Shown: positions 11,890-23,604, counted from the stretch's first letter. The stretch is DNA of 64,000 bases from Berberis thunbergii (GCA_003290165.1 QNQO01002057.1:62001-126000); one strand, 5' to 3'. Notes: generated by a model not told the origin, from the letters alone. A program made the numbers and translations.

Positions 11890-13950
11890 TTGAAGCTCAC
11901 GTGCTCACACTTCTATTGTTGCTCTAGAGAGCCAGGCCCATGGCGTCAGGGGAGCGCAAGGTTGTGCTATCTAGCACTTTTTTTTTTATTTGTTCTTATT
12001 TTTTGTTATTAATCTGCTTTTCATTTGTTTTTGTTGTTGTTCTTCTTCTTCTTTTGTTTTTCATCTTCATCTATTGTTGTTGTTGTTGTTTTTATTTTTT
12101 TATTTTATTTATCACACTCTCTCTCTCATAATCACGTTCTAGAGACCTTTCTTGCGCTAAGGTCCTGGCTCTCTAGAATTGTTTAAATTAAGGAGAATAC
12201 AAATTGTTCATTAATTATATATTTTAGACTGCTCGAAAATTTGTAATATTAAGTACTCATTTCATGCTTAATTATTATTTTTTCGAATTCATAACCGTGT
12301 AACCATTTTTTTTCCGATTAAAAGTAAAATAAAGACCAAAATTTAATTAAGTGATCAAATTCTTATTTATGATTAATGTTTTAGAAGAACAAAGAAATAG
12401 TTTAGAACCAACACAACTTACTACTTTGTTGGAAAACTTCACTTGAAAAATTCTCAAACATCATTTTCAGCTTAATTATCATGATGCATTCCATGATGTA
12501 TCGATTGATATTGATTGTGGGCTCCCGATTGAAGAGTATTGCTATTGTTGCACAAGATATCACTGTCAAGGTTTTGTCATTTGATCTTGCATGCATCATG
12601 AATTGACGGAAAGAATTGATCACATGTAGAAATTCCACTTAAATATTTACTTACATATGAACTTTTCATGAGGGTTATTTGAGGAGGGATGTATCTATCA
12701 TGATTCATGTTCACCACTGGGTGACGAAAGTGAAACTGTATAAAGCTACTACAATCAATAGCAACTTTTCCATACAATTTTTGAACTTAGACAGATTTTG
12801 TTGCTTTCATTGCCCTACGTGTGAGTCTTACTTTTTATTTCTTTTGTATATATATTGAAATGATATGATTAACACTGTATAAAAGAGATTCAATCTTAAT
12901 CTTGACTTAATAGAATAGATCGATGTGTGGTTAGTCTGAGGGGTACTGCAGTAGTCATGACAACTCAATATATATAATTAAAACTCTATAAATAATGACC
13001 AGCTGATCATAATGATCGAAATGGTTACTGAAACAAAATACAATTACCCATAGAGGGTTTTTTTAGTGTTTTATATATGTATAGTAATTTGGTTTTAATT
13101 ATTGTCTTGTTAGAAATAGATTGCACCCGATTACTGGCTTTGAAGTCGTATTTTTCGGCCTACCATGACAAAGCTCTTGTCGGAATTCTTATGCTTGTCA
13201 TGTTGAAATTAACATATTAATTGTTGAAATTTACATAGAAGTAGCTAAAAACGAACGTGTCTTCTTTTTGAACTTGCAAACGACAATATGTCACAATTCA
13301 TTAATTATTCTATAGTATTCCAACTTTCATAGTTGTTGAAATTTAGTTTAGAGACAGCTTGTGAGGCATGAGAATCATAATAATTGTAGGGTTTGTAGCT
13401 TTCAGGGAATTACCAAAACCCGGCCCCTTGTTTGGTCACGTTTGTGAATTACATTCTCACAATGTCGATGAATGATTCACTAGAAAATGAAAACAAGTCA
13501 ATAAGGATGTAGAAGGAATAAAAAGGAGAATATATTTTATGATTACTCAATGTATATAGTATTTGTTTAAAAGTTAATTTCAAGGTATTTATTTATTTGA
13601 ACAATTTCTATTTAATAAATATACTTCAAGGGCAGAGATAAGCGCGTAGGGGGTGTGAAACTGTTCCTGGCCAAATTTCGTAATTGACTAAAATTTCAGA
13701 TTTTTTTAAGGTCGGGTTATCAGATTTACACCCCTACTAAGGTATCAAGCACACAATGAACATGCATAAAACACATGGGGAATAACTATTTACAATTTTT
13801 CACTCCAATGGTTACCAAGTAAAGAAATGAGCAGAAGAATCACTCGCCTTGCAGTGAGCAGAAAATGATAATTATTGTTTGAAAGTTTCATCATTTAGAA
13901 ATATAATAATGAAGTTGCTATGAGTAGCAAATTGTTTCATTCAATGCTCA
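11890..13950. other. AT-rich intergenic DNA with T-rich simple sequence
   Basis: A low-complexity pyrimidine and TTG/TTC stretch occupies about 11985-12110. Minus-strand frames at 12402-12777 can be translated, but I recognise no protein and see no splice structure. Confidence 0.4.
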
Positions 13951-13959
13951 CAATTTTAA

Positions 13960-14780
13960 TTTTTAGATTTAGTTTTTAAAAATTACTTGATGTATTTAAT
14001 TACATTTTATTAAATCCAAAATAATTCTAATTAATTACCAAGAGAATAAGAGAAACCATGCTTTTGATTGTGGACTTTGTAGAAAATATTATAATTATGA
14101 TTTTTTTATGTAGGATTTTTTGAATTTTACATGCAATTTTTTTTAGAAATTGTTGTAATACTTGCAACAAAATTTTAAATTGATGCATGAGCAATGCTAC
14201 AGCGCACTGGGGGTTAGCCTGGTGCTAATTCCTACCATCCATCTTGCCTCGAGATAGATGCTAACCCTATCTCAAGACACAATGGACAGTAGGGGATTAG
14301 CACCAAGCTAACCTCCGGTGCACTTTAGAATTTTTGTTGATGCATTCACTTATATATATATACATTAAATACATATTTTTTTGTTAACCCCTTTGTCTTT
14401 GATGAAGGCATTATAATTTTCTACACTTTATTTTGGATGCACAAAGAAAGAGAATTTGTTTGCAGAGTGATTCATAACATTTCTTACACAACCTATCAAT
14501 GCGTTTGCTATTTATTGTAGAACTTGTGATGATGGTTAGTGTATTTTTGATATTTACATGCAAAATTTAAAATTAAGAATTCGTAAATGAAGTTTAGTTT
14601 TATTAATAATATTTAATTTTGACTTTCGTACGTCAAGAACAAATTAATGCTCATTAACGAGAAAATTTAACTACCAAATGATTATATTGATAAAAATGGT
14701 AAGTTAGGTTGGTGTAATGAAGTCGAAATATCCCATAATATCAGTACAATTGAGCCAAATAATTGAGCATCAACTCTTAT
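13960..14780 (+). repeat. Dispersed repeat containing a Mutator-type MITE (paralog at 29740-30260)
   Basis: Shared words in the same order include 'ggactttgta', 'ttttgaattttacatgcaa' against 'ttttgaatgcaac', 'attgatgcat' against 'atttatgcat', and 'cgagaaaattt...accaaatgat'. The copy at 29740-30260 lacks the insertion at 14189-14336. Confidence 0.55.
14189..14336. mobile_element. Mutator-type MITE with 9-bp target duplication
   Basis: The element is flanked by TTGATGCAT at 14180-14188 and 14337-14345. Its halves are inverted: 'gttagcctggtgctaat' pairs with 'attagcaccaagctaac', and 'gcactggggg' pairs with 'cctccggtgc'. A 9-bp duplication and extended inverted repeats point to a Mutator-like origin. 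The paralogous site near 29976-29984 is empty. Confidence 0.8.
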
Positions 14781-15409
14781 AATAATATCATGTAATCTAA
14801 AAGGTAGATTGTAAGTTTATAAAGTTTCATATATTACTTATGTAACATGAAATTCACCTTTTAAAGATCTCATATATATAATTATTGTTTGACGAGATAG
14901 CAATTTGCGGGTACCGAATACCGATAAAGTGGAGAATAAATAATAAATGAAAAAAATATAAATAATAGGCAATTCCCATAACCAACAAATTTAATAGATT
15001 TTTGGTACTTGGAAGTTCAATTTTCAGTGAGTAGGCCCATCAATAATAGGCAATTAATTAAAAAAAGGGTTTCTTTCTATTAATTCATATAAAGAATGAA
15101 AACTTAGAAATTAATTAAGTTTTCACAAAAAACCAAAGCTTAATTGGTACACCAGCAGAATATTCTTACATGCCTTCCCAAAAATTTAAAATAAAAATAT
15201 TAAATAAAAAAAAAACAGAAAAAATAAGAAGAGGTTGCATATGAAAAATGTTATTGATTTATAATTTAAGTTGCAAGTGATAATGTCTATTTTTTCACGC
15301 GGCACAACCAATTTCTTAATTTGGGGTTTTAATTAAAAATTGTTGCCCCATATTAAATTGAAATTTATTTGGATTTTCTAAATCTAAAATTAAAAATAAA
15401 GAATGTTGT

Positions 15410-15640
15410 CTCATAAGGTAATCTAATTAATTCAAAGATGGGTGATGCAACACACTCTTGCGCACCCTCTAATTCTTTTATAATTCATTATGTTTAGTGT
15501 GATCCATGTTAGTCAAAAATATAGTATATTGGCTTTGTTTTGATAAACTATTCTAACGTTTTATATTACAACTTTAATGAATAAATAAGTATGGATCTTT
15601 GAATAGATTCCATGATATATTCAACTCGGAAATTTCGTCC
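15410..15640 (+). repeat. Diverged duplicate segment, copy 2
   Basis: Paralog of 11380-11670, with the same order of shared words (taattcaaagatggg, caacacactcttgc, ctattctaacgtttt, ctttgaatagattcc). Confidence 0.5.
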
Positions 15641-16982
15641 ATTGAAACTCATCTGTTTACATTTGTTATCCTTGATGCTCATCTAATTGCCCGAGACTTT
15701 TCTAGTTGATTGAATAAAAAAATAACGAGAATATTATTCAAAGAGTGAAGGGGTTTTCATACATACCCCTTAAACTAATTTGAAATTTGGCATACCCTCT
15801 TCAATGATGACTAATTAAACATGTCTAGGGATGGCAGTGAGACTATTTTTTTACAAATATTCACCCCGCTTGCCTCGATTAGGACAATTTTGGATATATG
15901 TCTAAATGAATTTCGGAATGGATACGGATATTCAAATAACATCCATTAAATGTTCGGACGGATACAAATTTGGACAAATCAGCCCCACACATATAAATTT
16001 AAGTGTAAATTACTGAAATACCCTTAACCTTAAAAAAACCTCAACCCTACATCTTACTTCTCAAGCTCTGCGTCTCAGTTCTCTCTCACACTCACTCTGC
16101 CTCTCACTTCTCTTCAGTTATTTTCACAAACAAGATAAGAGCAAAAAAAAAGAAAAAAAGATGGTCCCTGACTTCTCTCTCTGCCACCTCCCTCTCCTTC
16201 TCCCCTCCCTTCCCACTCCCTTTCTCTCACTTTGTTTCGCAAGCGCAGCAACCCACCCCGCAACACAACACAATCTCCCCAAACTAGCCTAGTCCAAGCT
16301 CCAATCGCTATGATCAAGAGAAAATGTTAGAGAATATCACATTTCATAATCTTCTTCCTACACTAAAGAAACCTTTCGAGGCTCTGTTATCTAGGGTTTT
16401 AAAAATCATATAAAACATACATGTTGAGGCCTGTTTTAATGCGAAACCCATGAAAAACACATCAGAATGTGAGGGTGAAATTAATTTTTCATAAAACATA
16501 GTAAAATCTAGGTTTAACATTTTGAAACTTGCGAAACTGCCATCTTTTTCATTTTTGTTTTGTGATGTGTTGACAAATAGCGTGTTACTTCATTTGCACT
16601 TGAGCCCTAAATGGAACCAAAGGGGTGACTACTTGGAATTTGCATAAGAAGATCAAATATTCATCTAGGTGGTGATAAAGTGGATGTTGATGTTTTTGGT
16701 GAAGTATGGAATTTAAGAATGAGATGTTTGAATTTTTTTACTATATTCTGTTAATTGTAGTTAAGACGTTGAGGTGGAGGAGCCTGAAAACGCATGAGAT
16801 GAGGCCAAAAACCCTATCTCCGTCCTTGTGTTTGTGTGCCAAAATCCCCTTCCCGAACTTTTCCTTCCCGATCCACAACACAACTCTCGCTCTCTCTGAG
16901 AGCACCCACTCTACCTTAGGGGTTTAGGGTTTAGTCATCCTTTCTTTCTCTCTCTAATTTGAAGTTTGAAGAACGAGCATCA

Positions 16983-17187
16983 ATGGCGGAATAAGTGGCA
17001 GCAACGGAGACAGCTGTGGAGGTTGCAGTTGTTGTAGTTAATGAGGATCACAAAAGAAAGATCGAAGATTTGGAGCCTCAATAACAAAAAGACGTTCCAA
17101 TGGAACAACCCGTTCAAGTCTCTAGTCCTAAACCAACAGATCCTCCTCAAGAGGAGTCCCAAAATCAAACCAACAGATCCTCCACGT
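16983..17187 (+). pseudogene. Captured N-terminus of an unidentified nuclear-type protein
   Basis: The ATG at 16983 follows a CT-rich leader with 'agggtttagggtttag'. Ignoring two in-frame stops (TAA at 16992-16994 and 17082-17084), the frame reads as an acidic and Val-rich N-terminus (VAATETAVEVAVVVV), then EDHKRKIEDLEPQ and a Pro/Gln/Glu-rich stretch (VPMEQPVQVSSPKPTDPPQE). That is the style of plant nuclear RNA-binding proteins, but I do not recognise the gene. The frame stops abruptly at a junction with the PRP43-like piece near 17187, where the word 'ccaacagatcctcc' occurs twice (17130 and 17171). The double stop and missing downstream domains make it non-functional. Confidence 0.55.
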
Positions 17188-17370
17188 ACAAAATATTTTT
17201 GCTGCCAAACAGGAAGGTTTTTCAGTTTCTCCAAAATGTCATAGTATCTCTGAGAATAGGGTCTTCCATTCCATTGATTGGCGGTCGAACTGTAAACTCC
17301 ACCGCAACTGTTGATCTTTGCAATCTTAGCTAAAACAGTGGTCTGATCCACCATGTCGAACAACCTCATT
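17187..17370 (-). pseudogene. Captured N-terminal fragment of a PRP43-type DEAH-box splicing helicase
   Basis: Minus-strand translation gives RLFDMVDQTTVLAKIAK, then NQWNGRPYSQRYYDILEKLK and NLPVWQQK. Plant PRP43 homologs (DEAH2/DEAH3) have the same order: a LFDVVDETSV segment, a short linker, NPWNGKPYSQRYYEILEKR, then LPVWxQK just before the first helicase domain. PRP43 is a nuclear ATP-dependent RNA helicase in spliceosome disassembly and ribosome biogenesis. Only the region before the helicase core is present; Walker A and everything after it are missing. The following residues run into sequence that is antisense to the neighbouring captured fragment. The fragment lies inside the hAT-type element at 15826-17666, convergent with the plus-strand fragment. 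Confidence 0.7.
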
Positions 17371-17719
17371 GTTGTTGCACACAAATAACCTATTCCTTTA
17401 TTTTCATTCTCACTGGTGTTACTGATGTGGTATTGAGAAGAAGACTTTTTTTTTTCAAACGAATATTTGGGTGGGGCGGATGTCCATCAATTCGTCAGAA
17501 GTGGGGACGATTTTAAAATTTTGTATAAATGGATATTGCCCAAATCTATAGATGGGGGTCGTGATATCCAATTGGGGGTGGATTCGAGGCAGATTCAGGG
17601 ACTTGTGATCTTCAGCTGGGGTGGATTTGCCCAAATCTACCTCAATTCGCCCCATTGCTTTCCTTAGACATATCGCCTGGATTGACCTTTCCTTCATTTG
17701 ACTATTAGGGTTATATATT

Positions 17720-17840
17720 TTATGATCAAAATGTCTATGAAGGAAAAAAAATAAATCCAACAAGCTACTTTGTAGGAGCACAAAAGATAAATATATGACA
17801 GATAAATGAAATTGGTATACAAAGTTAAAGGATAAAAATT
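17720..17840 (+). repeat. Left part of a dispersed repeat split by CACTA element 1
   Basis: The words 'caagctactttgtagg', 'gataaatatat' and 'acaaagttaa' recur in order at about 46495-46635. The same repeat resumes on the other side of the CACTA element at 28595. Confidence 0.5.
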
Positions 17841-18096
17841 AATTTCAAATGTAAAATTATATGTTATAAAAAAAATTGGATTATTTGCAATTTGTCCCTA
17901 TAAAAATAGCTAATTAGAGGTTTCTACCAACATTAATCACTATTGCAATTTTTCCCTAGAACTAGCAGTCAACGAGTGTTCATTATCAAAAGGCTCACGT
18001 TGATTACCATAATGTCCTTCAAACAATAACTCACAGATGAATCTCGATATGCAAACATATGTCTTAAGGAAAAATTAGTGGGTTAGATTTTTTATC

Positions 18097-18099
18097 TAT
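18097..18099 (+). other. Target-site duplication TAT, left of CACTA element 1
   Basis: TAT directly precedes CACTACACC and is repeated at 28592-28594 directly after the right end. This is the 3-bp duplication typical of CACTA elements. Confidence 0.85.
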
Positions 18100-18119
18100 C
18101 ACTACACCAAAAATGGCCA

Positions 18120-18470
18120 TTAGCAACGGTTTTAAACCGTGGGGGTAACCCATTGGCACGGTTTAGAACCGTGGGCTGTAGAGGCGTCGCTAAATCCCTA
18201 GTAATGGCTAAAAACCGTGGCTAAAATATTACCAACGATTTTATCTCGAGGACGGTTGATGATTTAGCCACGGTTATAAACCGTTGCCAAAATCTTAGCC
18301 ACGGTTCTAAGCCGTGGGCAGGAGTAGCCACGGCTTAAAACCGTTGCAAGTTAGCCACGATTTGAAGCCGTTGCAATAGCTTTAGCAACGGTTTTAAGCC
18401 GTAGCCAGTACTAGCCACGGTTTTTAGCCGTTGCAACAGTTAGCCACAGTTTAAAACCGTGGCAAATTTT
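18120..18470. repeat. Left subterminal repeat array of CACTA element 1
   Basis: About fifteen copies of a motif of 12-17 bases such as 'agccacggtttaaaaccgt' occur in both orientations, spaced about 20-30 bases apart. In CACTA elements such arrays are the binding sites of the TnpA-type accessory protein; here that role is inferred. Confidence 0.85.
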
Positions 18471-18788
18471 TTTTTTTTTTTTGCTATCAAATGACTTTGA
18501 GTCATTGAGTCAAAATCTATCAAATAATGGAGGCAAAGTAATTAATGAAGGCAAGTAATGTAATTAATAGAAAATGTATTACATTGAGTCAAAATCTATC
18601 AGATAATATCTCAAATACAATGACACACACAAACTTAAATATCTCAAATACAAAAAAAGTGGAACAATGCTGCTGCTGCTACGAGAGACGCAATGCTGCT
18701 GCTGCAAGGGACAATCTGCTGATGATGCGAGGTACGCACTGCTGCTGCTGTTGCTGCTCAACACTCAGAGAAGTGGTCACATCCAAAC

Positions 18789-19255
18789 CTGTATGAACCG
18801 TCAGGTTGTTTTAAAGCAGCATTCAGGAAGAAGGAAGCAGCAAGGCATCGCCGAAATTGAAGGGCTTCTTATCCACATGAAGCAATACGCAAACCCATTT
18901 GCTGAACATGCCCTCTAATTTGACTGCATTAAAGCATACAACACATGAGAATACACATGAACAAAAGATGCAATGAAAAGAATTGTCAAGATCAACTAAA
19001 CTAAGAGTGAACATCTTAACATACATCTTTGGAGAAAAATCATAGAACTAACCTGTGAATGTCTGGAGCATGCCTCAAGGAACGACTATTGATGAAAATT
19101 TCCTTGCACCATTTGCTCAGGTTTCTTTCAGCAGTCTTATCTTTACTGCCTACCAGTTTGCTCTTCTCCAAGAACTCAGCAGATGACCGATATACATTCA
19201 TCAATGTGAGATGGTCTCCTTCTGGGCTTGCAAACAACTTCCTCGCATCCCTTGC
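18789..19255 (-). pseudogene. Captured two-exon fragment of a DEAH-box RNA helicase (DHX40/RID1-like)
   Basis: Exon 19255-19053 reads LFASPEGDHLTLMNVY, then KWCKEIFINSRSLRHAPDIH. This is the GDHLTLL-x-VY ... WC-x2-NF-x3-RSL-x2-A-x-DI signature between the HA2 and OB-fold domains of DEAH helicases. Exon 18923-18789 continues QIRGHVQQMGLRIASCG, then EALQFRRCLAASFFLNAALK and QPDGSYR. Intron borders are GT (19052-19051) and AG (18925-18924), and a donor follows 18789. An in-frame TAA at 18869-18871 breaks exon 2. The catalytic RecA domains are absent. The FLNAALKQPDG wording resembles the plant helicase group that includes RID1, but that subgroup call is tentative. Confidence 0.82.
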
Positions 19256-20237
19256 CTGACCAAAAAGAAGAATAAAATTAAAATCCTATCACAATGAAGA
19301 ATGTGATTGCTTAGATATACATAATTAACATTATTACGAGCATTTATTTTTGCAGTTTCAGAGTGGGGGAAGGGGGTATGATATAGAAAAAAATTGTCTA
19401 GGTTCATCATGTGGCAATAACAGAATTTAGGAAGGCATGTCTGACTATGGAGCAGCAGACATGGATCCAAAAGAAAGTTCATACCACCATAAATCATAGC
19501 AAAACTTTACTGCTCAAAGAAAAGAACTCATTTTCATCTTACTGCTCAAGGAAAAGAACTCATTGTTGGAGGCCATCTCAACTTGAAAAGAATGTGTATT
19601 GGAGATGATTGGTCAAGAAATAAAAAGCAGAATGTAAATTCATGAATCCGAAACAGATTAGAAATCGATTTCATGTGTCAATGTCAACATAGGTGATACC
19701 ATACCATGTCCTTTGTGATGCAGGGATGCATAAAGTTACATTTTCATCTCCATAAAAACACAAAATAAGTAAAAATACATAGACAAAATAAAAGTCACTT
19801 TCAGCTGGTTTGAAATGATGACGAAGTAACCAAAGTGAAAGATATGCAAACTGGTTATGTAGCTGAGTTTACGTATGTGCAACATCAATTCCAGGGACAA
19901 CAAACATTACTTCGAATTTAACTTGTCATGCAGAATATAGTATGCAAAAAGACACCAAAAATGGGAAAATTCGATGACATACTAATCACAACTAGCAAAC
20001 AAACCTCAAAAAACAATCACTCATCCACAATTCCTTCTAGTGATTTCATACAGAAAGAGTCGTATATATCTATATATAAAAGTAACGCACCTCCAAAACA
20101 ACAGTATATATCTATATATATTCGTGCATATTTGACGTATGCATTTCATGTAAAAAACAGTCTTTGTCCTTGACCTCCAGTCAATGCACTGTCACATGGA
20201 AAGAGGATATAGGCAAGTGATTGTTCTGGCAAATTTA

Positions 20238-20372
20238 CTAATTTCCAGATTCTGGTTTGTCACTCCCACAGCCCTTACGATTACATACTGTTCGGAAAGG
20301 GTAGTTGAGGTTGTTGCATTTAGTGCAGGTCCAGCTGCCTTCAGAGATAACTGAGTCTGATTTATCGGTACC
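20238..20372 (-). pseudogene. Captured exon encoding a RanBP2-type zinc finger
   Basis: After an AG acceptor at 20374-20373 the frame reads GTDKSDSVISEGSWTC, then TKCNNLNYPFRTVCNRKGCG and SDKPESGN, followed by a TAG stop at 20240-20238. W-x-C-x2-C...NYPFRTVCNRKGC is the RanBP2/NZF zinc finger (four cysteines; Trp, Asn and Phe at the usual places), which in plant proteins of this kind binds single-stranded RNA. All zinc ligands are present. Only this exon is recognisable; neighbouring exons of the donor gene were not found. The exon could be the natural 3' end of the donor gene, since the stop comes soon after the finger. It lies between the DEAH helicase piece and the LINE scrap, on the same strand as the other captured exons. 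Confidence 0.75.
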
Positions 20373-20659
20373 CTACAATGGAAGCAAATGGACTAAATCA
20401 GAGAAGCGCCACATACTAGTAATGTCTGCTGACTGTATACTATATGCACTCTTATTGCTTCTGTAGCTGAAAGTTGAGTTGCACAACAAAACCTACTAGT
20501 ACAGTCTGCAATACAATTTCACATATAGCTTGAACTAGAGAGCTTCATGTATTCATAATTTCTGCAAATTAGATTTCTTAAATGCTTGAATTGTTAATTC
20601 CTGGATAGGGACAGAGATAAATTATGAGTAGATCGATTAAATATTGCATTAAGCATTTC

Positions 20660-20995
20660 CCTACTTAAATGCTTGGAAAACCAAGTATCTCTAGGAAGGA
20701 TCATCCTCATCCAATCAACCCTTGCTAGCATTTGTATTTACCTGCTTTCTGTTTGCACAATCCCCTCTTTTGTTGCTAAAATAATGGAAAAGACTGGGTT
20801 TTTTTTGTGCGGTTCTACCAATGAGAAAAATTCCATCCAACTGCAGGCTTGGGATGAATTGTGTATTCCCAGGAACATAAAAGACTGCAATGATGTTTTG
20901 CTTAGTAAATGACTGTTGAGGTTTGAGAAAGAGAAAGATGTTTTATGGATACAGATCATAGGTGATAAGGAGATAAGTTGCAAAAAATGGATGCA
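20660..20995 (+). mobile_element. LINE fragment inside CACTA element 1
   Basis: Plus-strand translation gives ENQVSLGRIILIQSTLASIC, then IYLLSVCTIPSFVAKIMEK, followed in another frame by LLSKWLLRFEKEKDVLW. This is the region after the palm domain of plant L1-type reverse transcriptases (LSxGGRxTLIQSxLxSIPxY...; LLxKWLWRF). It is short, frame-broken and opposite in orientation to the captured host exons. Confidence 0.8.
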
Positions 20996-21105
20996 GAACA
21001 AAAGGTTCTCTACTTATGGTTGTCGAATATGCAATGATGAAGGATATGTTGTGATCTACAAACTAGCAACAAGTAAAATGACAACAAAAATACATCATAT
21101 TTGAG

Positions 21106-22092
21106 CTAAAAGCAAACATGACGCAGGATGCAACTAATGAGTAAATTTTTTATATCATGAATATAAACGAAAAGAGAACGACGTACCAGGCTCCTTGCCC
21201 ATAAAACATTGCCACCTGCTCTATTTTTCCTCGAAACAAACACAACAGACCTGCTGTGTTTTTCCTTGAAAAAAATAGAGCAACTGCAGCCAATTCCTCT
21301 GCGCCTGCGCCTTGCACCTTCCAGCCATCGTTGCCCTGTTTCTGAACAGAAACAGAGCAAAACAACTCTGTCCCAAGCCAAGACAACACCTTTCCAGGAC
21401 TCTTTGCCATTATGCTCCACTTGCAAAACACAATTCGACCTGCAGAATTCAATTTGGCCATAAATGAAAAAAACAACAAATCTACCTAGGAATCTGAAGG
21501 TATATATCACAACAAAGAATTTAGATTGTATAAATGCTAAGAATAAAATCCAAATTATCCAGCGTCGAATTCTAATCAAAGAAGAAACTGTTGATTAAGG
21601 AGAAAACCTTAAAAAGTTTTTGATGCTCAAGAGAACAATCTCAATTAAAGATATCAACCTTTAAAATATTTCTAATTTCACGAGAATCAACTTAAAACTC
21701 CTCATTTAACCAAACCTTACAGACAAATGAATCAACGAAATCTAACTAATTAACAAACCAAGTTCACTAAGAATAAAGAACAAAATAAATCAAAACAACG
21801 TATTTTGCTACAATATATGAAGTTAAAAATAAAAAACGTTAGTGTGTGGTTAAGTCCCTTGTTAATTTGTTAGATCCTAATAAAAATGACGATACACCGC
21901 AGGGTACCACTCAGTAAGCAAATATAGTTTCAGGATTAGCAATACTATCCATCTGGCAAACCAATGACGCTAAAACACCCTCATATTGTAACATGTAACT
22001 CATACATAAGATAGTGAAATCCACCAGTCATGGTTCCACATGTAACTCATACATAAGATATTGTAACATGTAACTCATACATAAAATTTCAC
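21106..22092. other. CACTA element 1 interior without recognised exons
   Basis: An open minus-strand frame (21579-21106) has no similarity I recognise. Short duplicated words (acatgtaactcatacataa) occur at 22034-22084. This may be intron or filler between captured exons. Confidence 0.4.
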
Positions 22093-22885
22093 CTGTTCTT
22101 CACTGGAACCCTGGGCATAAGCTTCGGGGAAGTTTGTTCCAGGTGGAAGAATCGTCTAAAAGCATCACATACGAAGGCAAAATGTCAGCAATTGGTTTAT
22201 GGCAAACATCAATAATCAAATCTATCAATATTGCTACAAAAGTAATCAGATTTAAACCAAAAGTTTGCACACCAAAGTTATAATAATAAATGTTTTCAAA
22301 ACTCAGAAGTATGATACCTGTAACTGCACCATAAAGATAGTATACATCTTGACATATTGCACATCATAGAAGTCCCCAAACTGAAGGGTGGCAACCTGCA
22401 AGTGCCACGACAAGACATAATGTGACATTAACCTCCATTGTTCCAATATTCCTGAATGGGACAGTTTACTGTTTTACGTTAAAGTGTTGTTTATATTGAA
22501 GGAAAACATGTTTACCTCTGTCAAACACTGGAGAGTCGGATTCCTATATGATCCCACCGGGAAGAAATTCAGTAATCTTTCCAGCTGTTCAATACATAGA
22601 AGTGAGGAAAATGTATTACAATACTGAGGATGAAGTGAGATCTGAAAAACTAGGATCTATTACTAACACATATGTTTATGTAAATGTGTTCCTCTCTTTT
22701 CCACTAGTTTTAGTCACAGAGATACAGGGATTAATGTACACACCAAGGGGGATTCGAAGATATAGCCCAAGGGGATCCACGAGAGAAAAGCATGCAAAGT
22801 TCCAAGTATTGCTCGTACAAGCTCAGTTCTTTGAGATGCTGATAGTACATATAAGCACAACTCATGAATGAGTTGAAACTCACTG
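22093..22885 (-). pseudogene. XPO1: Captured four-exon fragment of exportin-1 (CRM1)
   Basis: Exon A (about 22885-22744) reads NSEFQLIHELCLYVLSASQR and LHAFLSWIPLGYIFESPL. Exon B (22584-22516) reads LERLLNFFPVGSYRNPTLQC. Exon C (22395-22318) reads VATLQFGDFYDVQYVKMYTI then FMVQLQ. Exon D (22155-22093) reads TILPPGTNFPEAYAQGSSEE then Q. This is the consecutive middle part of plant exportin-1, the nuclear export receptor for leucine-rich export signals. Exons B, C and D have consistent phase-0 GT and AG borders and no stop, so the piece is still spliceable in frame. The rest of the roughly 1075-residue protein is missing, including the Ran-binding N-terminus and the cargo-binding region. The acceptor of exon A cannot be placed exactly. 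Confidence 0.9.
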
Positions 22886-23359
22886 TTAACAAGCAAAACA
22901 AACTTCCTTGTAAGATATTACTTTTATGATGCAGAGACCTAACAAGTTATTCTTTTACAAATACTCTAATTTCTTTTCTTGTCTATTTCATCATGTTTCT
23001 CACCGGCTCCTCTGTTTGCATACAATCCTTGGGAATTTTTTATTATATACCTCTTTGGATCTTCTCTCTCTTAGCAACTTCTGTTTGATTGGCGAATTCA
23101 TGGATATGTAAGAGAGTTCAGAGAAAGTTCTGAGTTCTGTTCTCCACTTCTCCATGAAGTTGAATCAATATTTTCTCAAATTATAAACAATATACAACAT
23201 TTTTCTAATAATTGTATTAATATAAGAACTCATAATTGCTTTTTTCTTGGGTTTTGACAATCCTAAATTGGAGAGGAAGGGTTGGAACTGCAACAATTGT
23301 GCGAGGTCAGGTAAGAATACTTCTATTCAATCCAGCTGTTAAAAAGATTATCACTGCCT

Positions 23360-23487
23360 TGGAATCTCAATATATTTTAAATCTATAGGATCACAGATTC
23401 ACAGTTAAACTACAACTTGTCAAGCTTGGAATCTCAATATATTTTCAATCTATAGGATCACAGTTAAACTACAATTTGTCAAGCTTA
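23360..23487. repeat. Tandem duplication of about 65 bp inside CACTA element 1
   Basis: The block from 'ggaatctcaatatatttt' to 'cttgtcaagctt' appears twice in a row with a small deletion and a few substitutions. It lies between the NAA25 and exportin-1 fragments. Confidence 0.8.
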
Positions 23488-23604
23488 CCATGTACCAACT
23501 TTCAAACAATTATAAATAAAATATGCATAGAAAATGCATCCGTATGCAAAATGGATTAGTTTATGATGCACCCAACAGATATAAGATGCATAAGAATATC
23601 ATAC

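Larger units (their letters stand above)
15826..17666 (+). mobile_element. hAT-type element carrying two host-gene fragments (Pack-hAT)
   Basis: The left end is TAGGGATGGCAGTGAGAC; the reverse complement of the right end is TAAGGAAAGCAATGGGGC, so about 13 of 18 positions match. The flanks aacatgtc (15818-15825) and gacatatc (17667-17674) agree at 6 of 8 positions, as expected for an old 8-bp hAT duplication. It encodes no transposase. The interior holds a plus-strand gene start (16983 on) and a minus-strand PRP43-like fragment, both broken. Confidence 0.75.

Noticed and set aside
12402..12777. Two overlapping minus-strand frames resembling loosely a retroelement plant-transposon domain
   Set aside because: The resemblance is too weak and no flanking element structure supports it.
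16114..16317. Minus-strand open frame rich in Glu/Gly/Arg
   Set aside because: Antisense of a CT-rich leader-like stretch in the hAT-type element; no conserved protein features.
21106..21579. Minus-strand open frame of 157 codons inside CACTA element 1
   Set aside because: No recognisable motif or splice continuity with neighbouring captured exons; kept only as an unexplained interior stretch.
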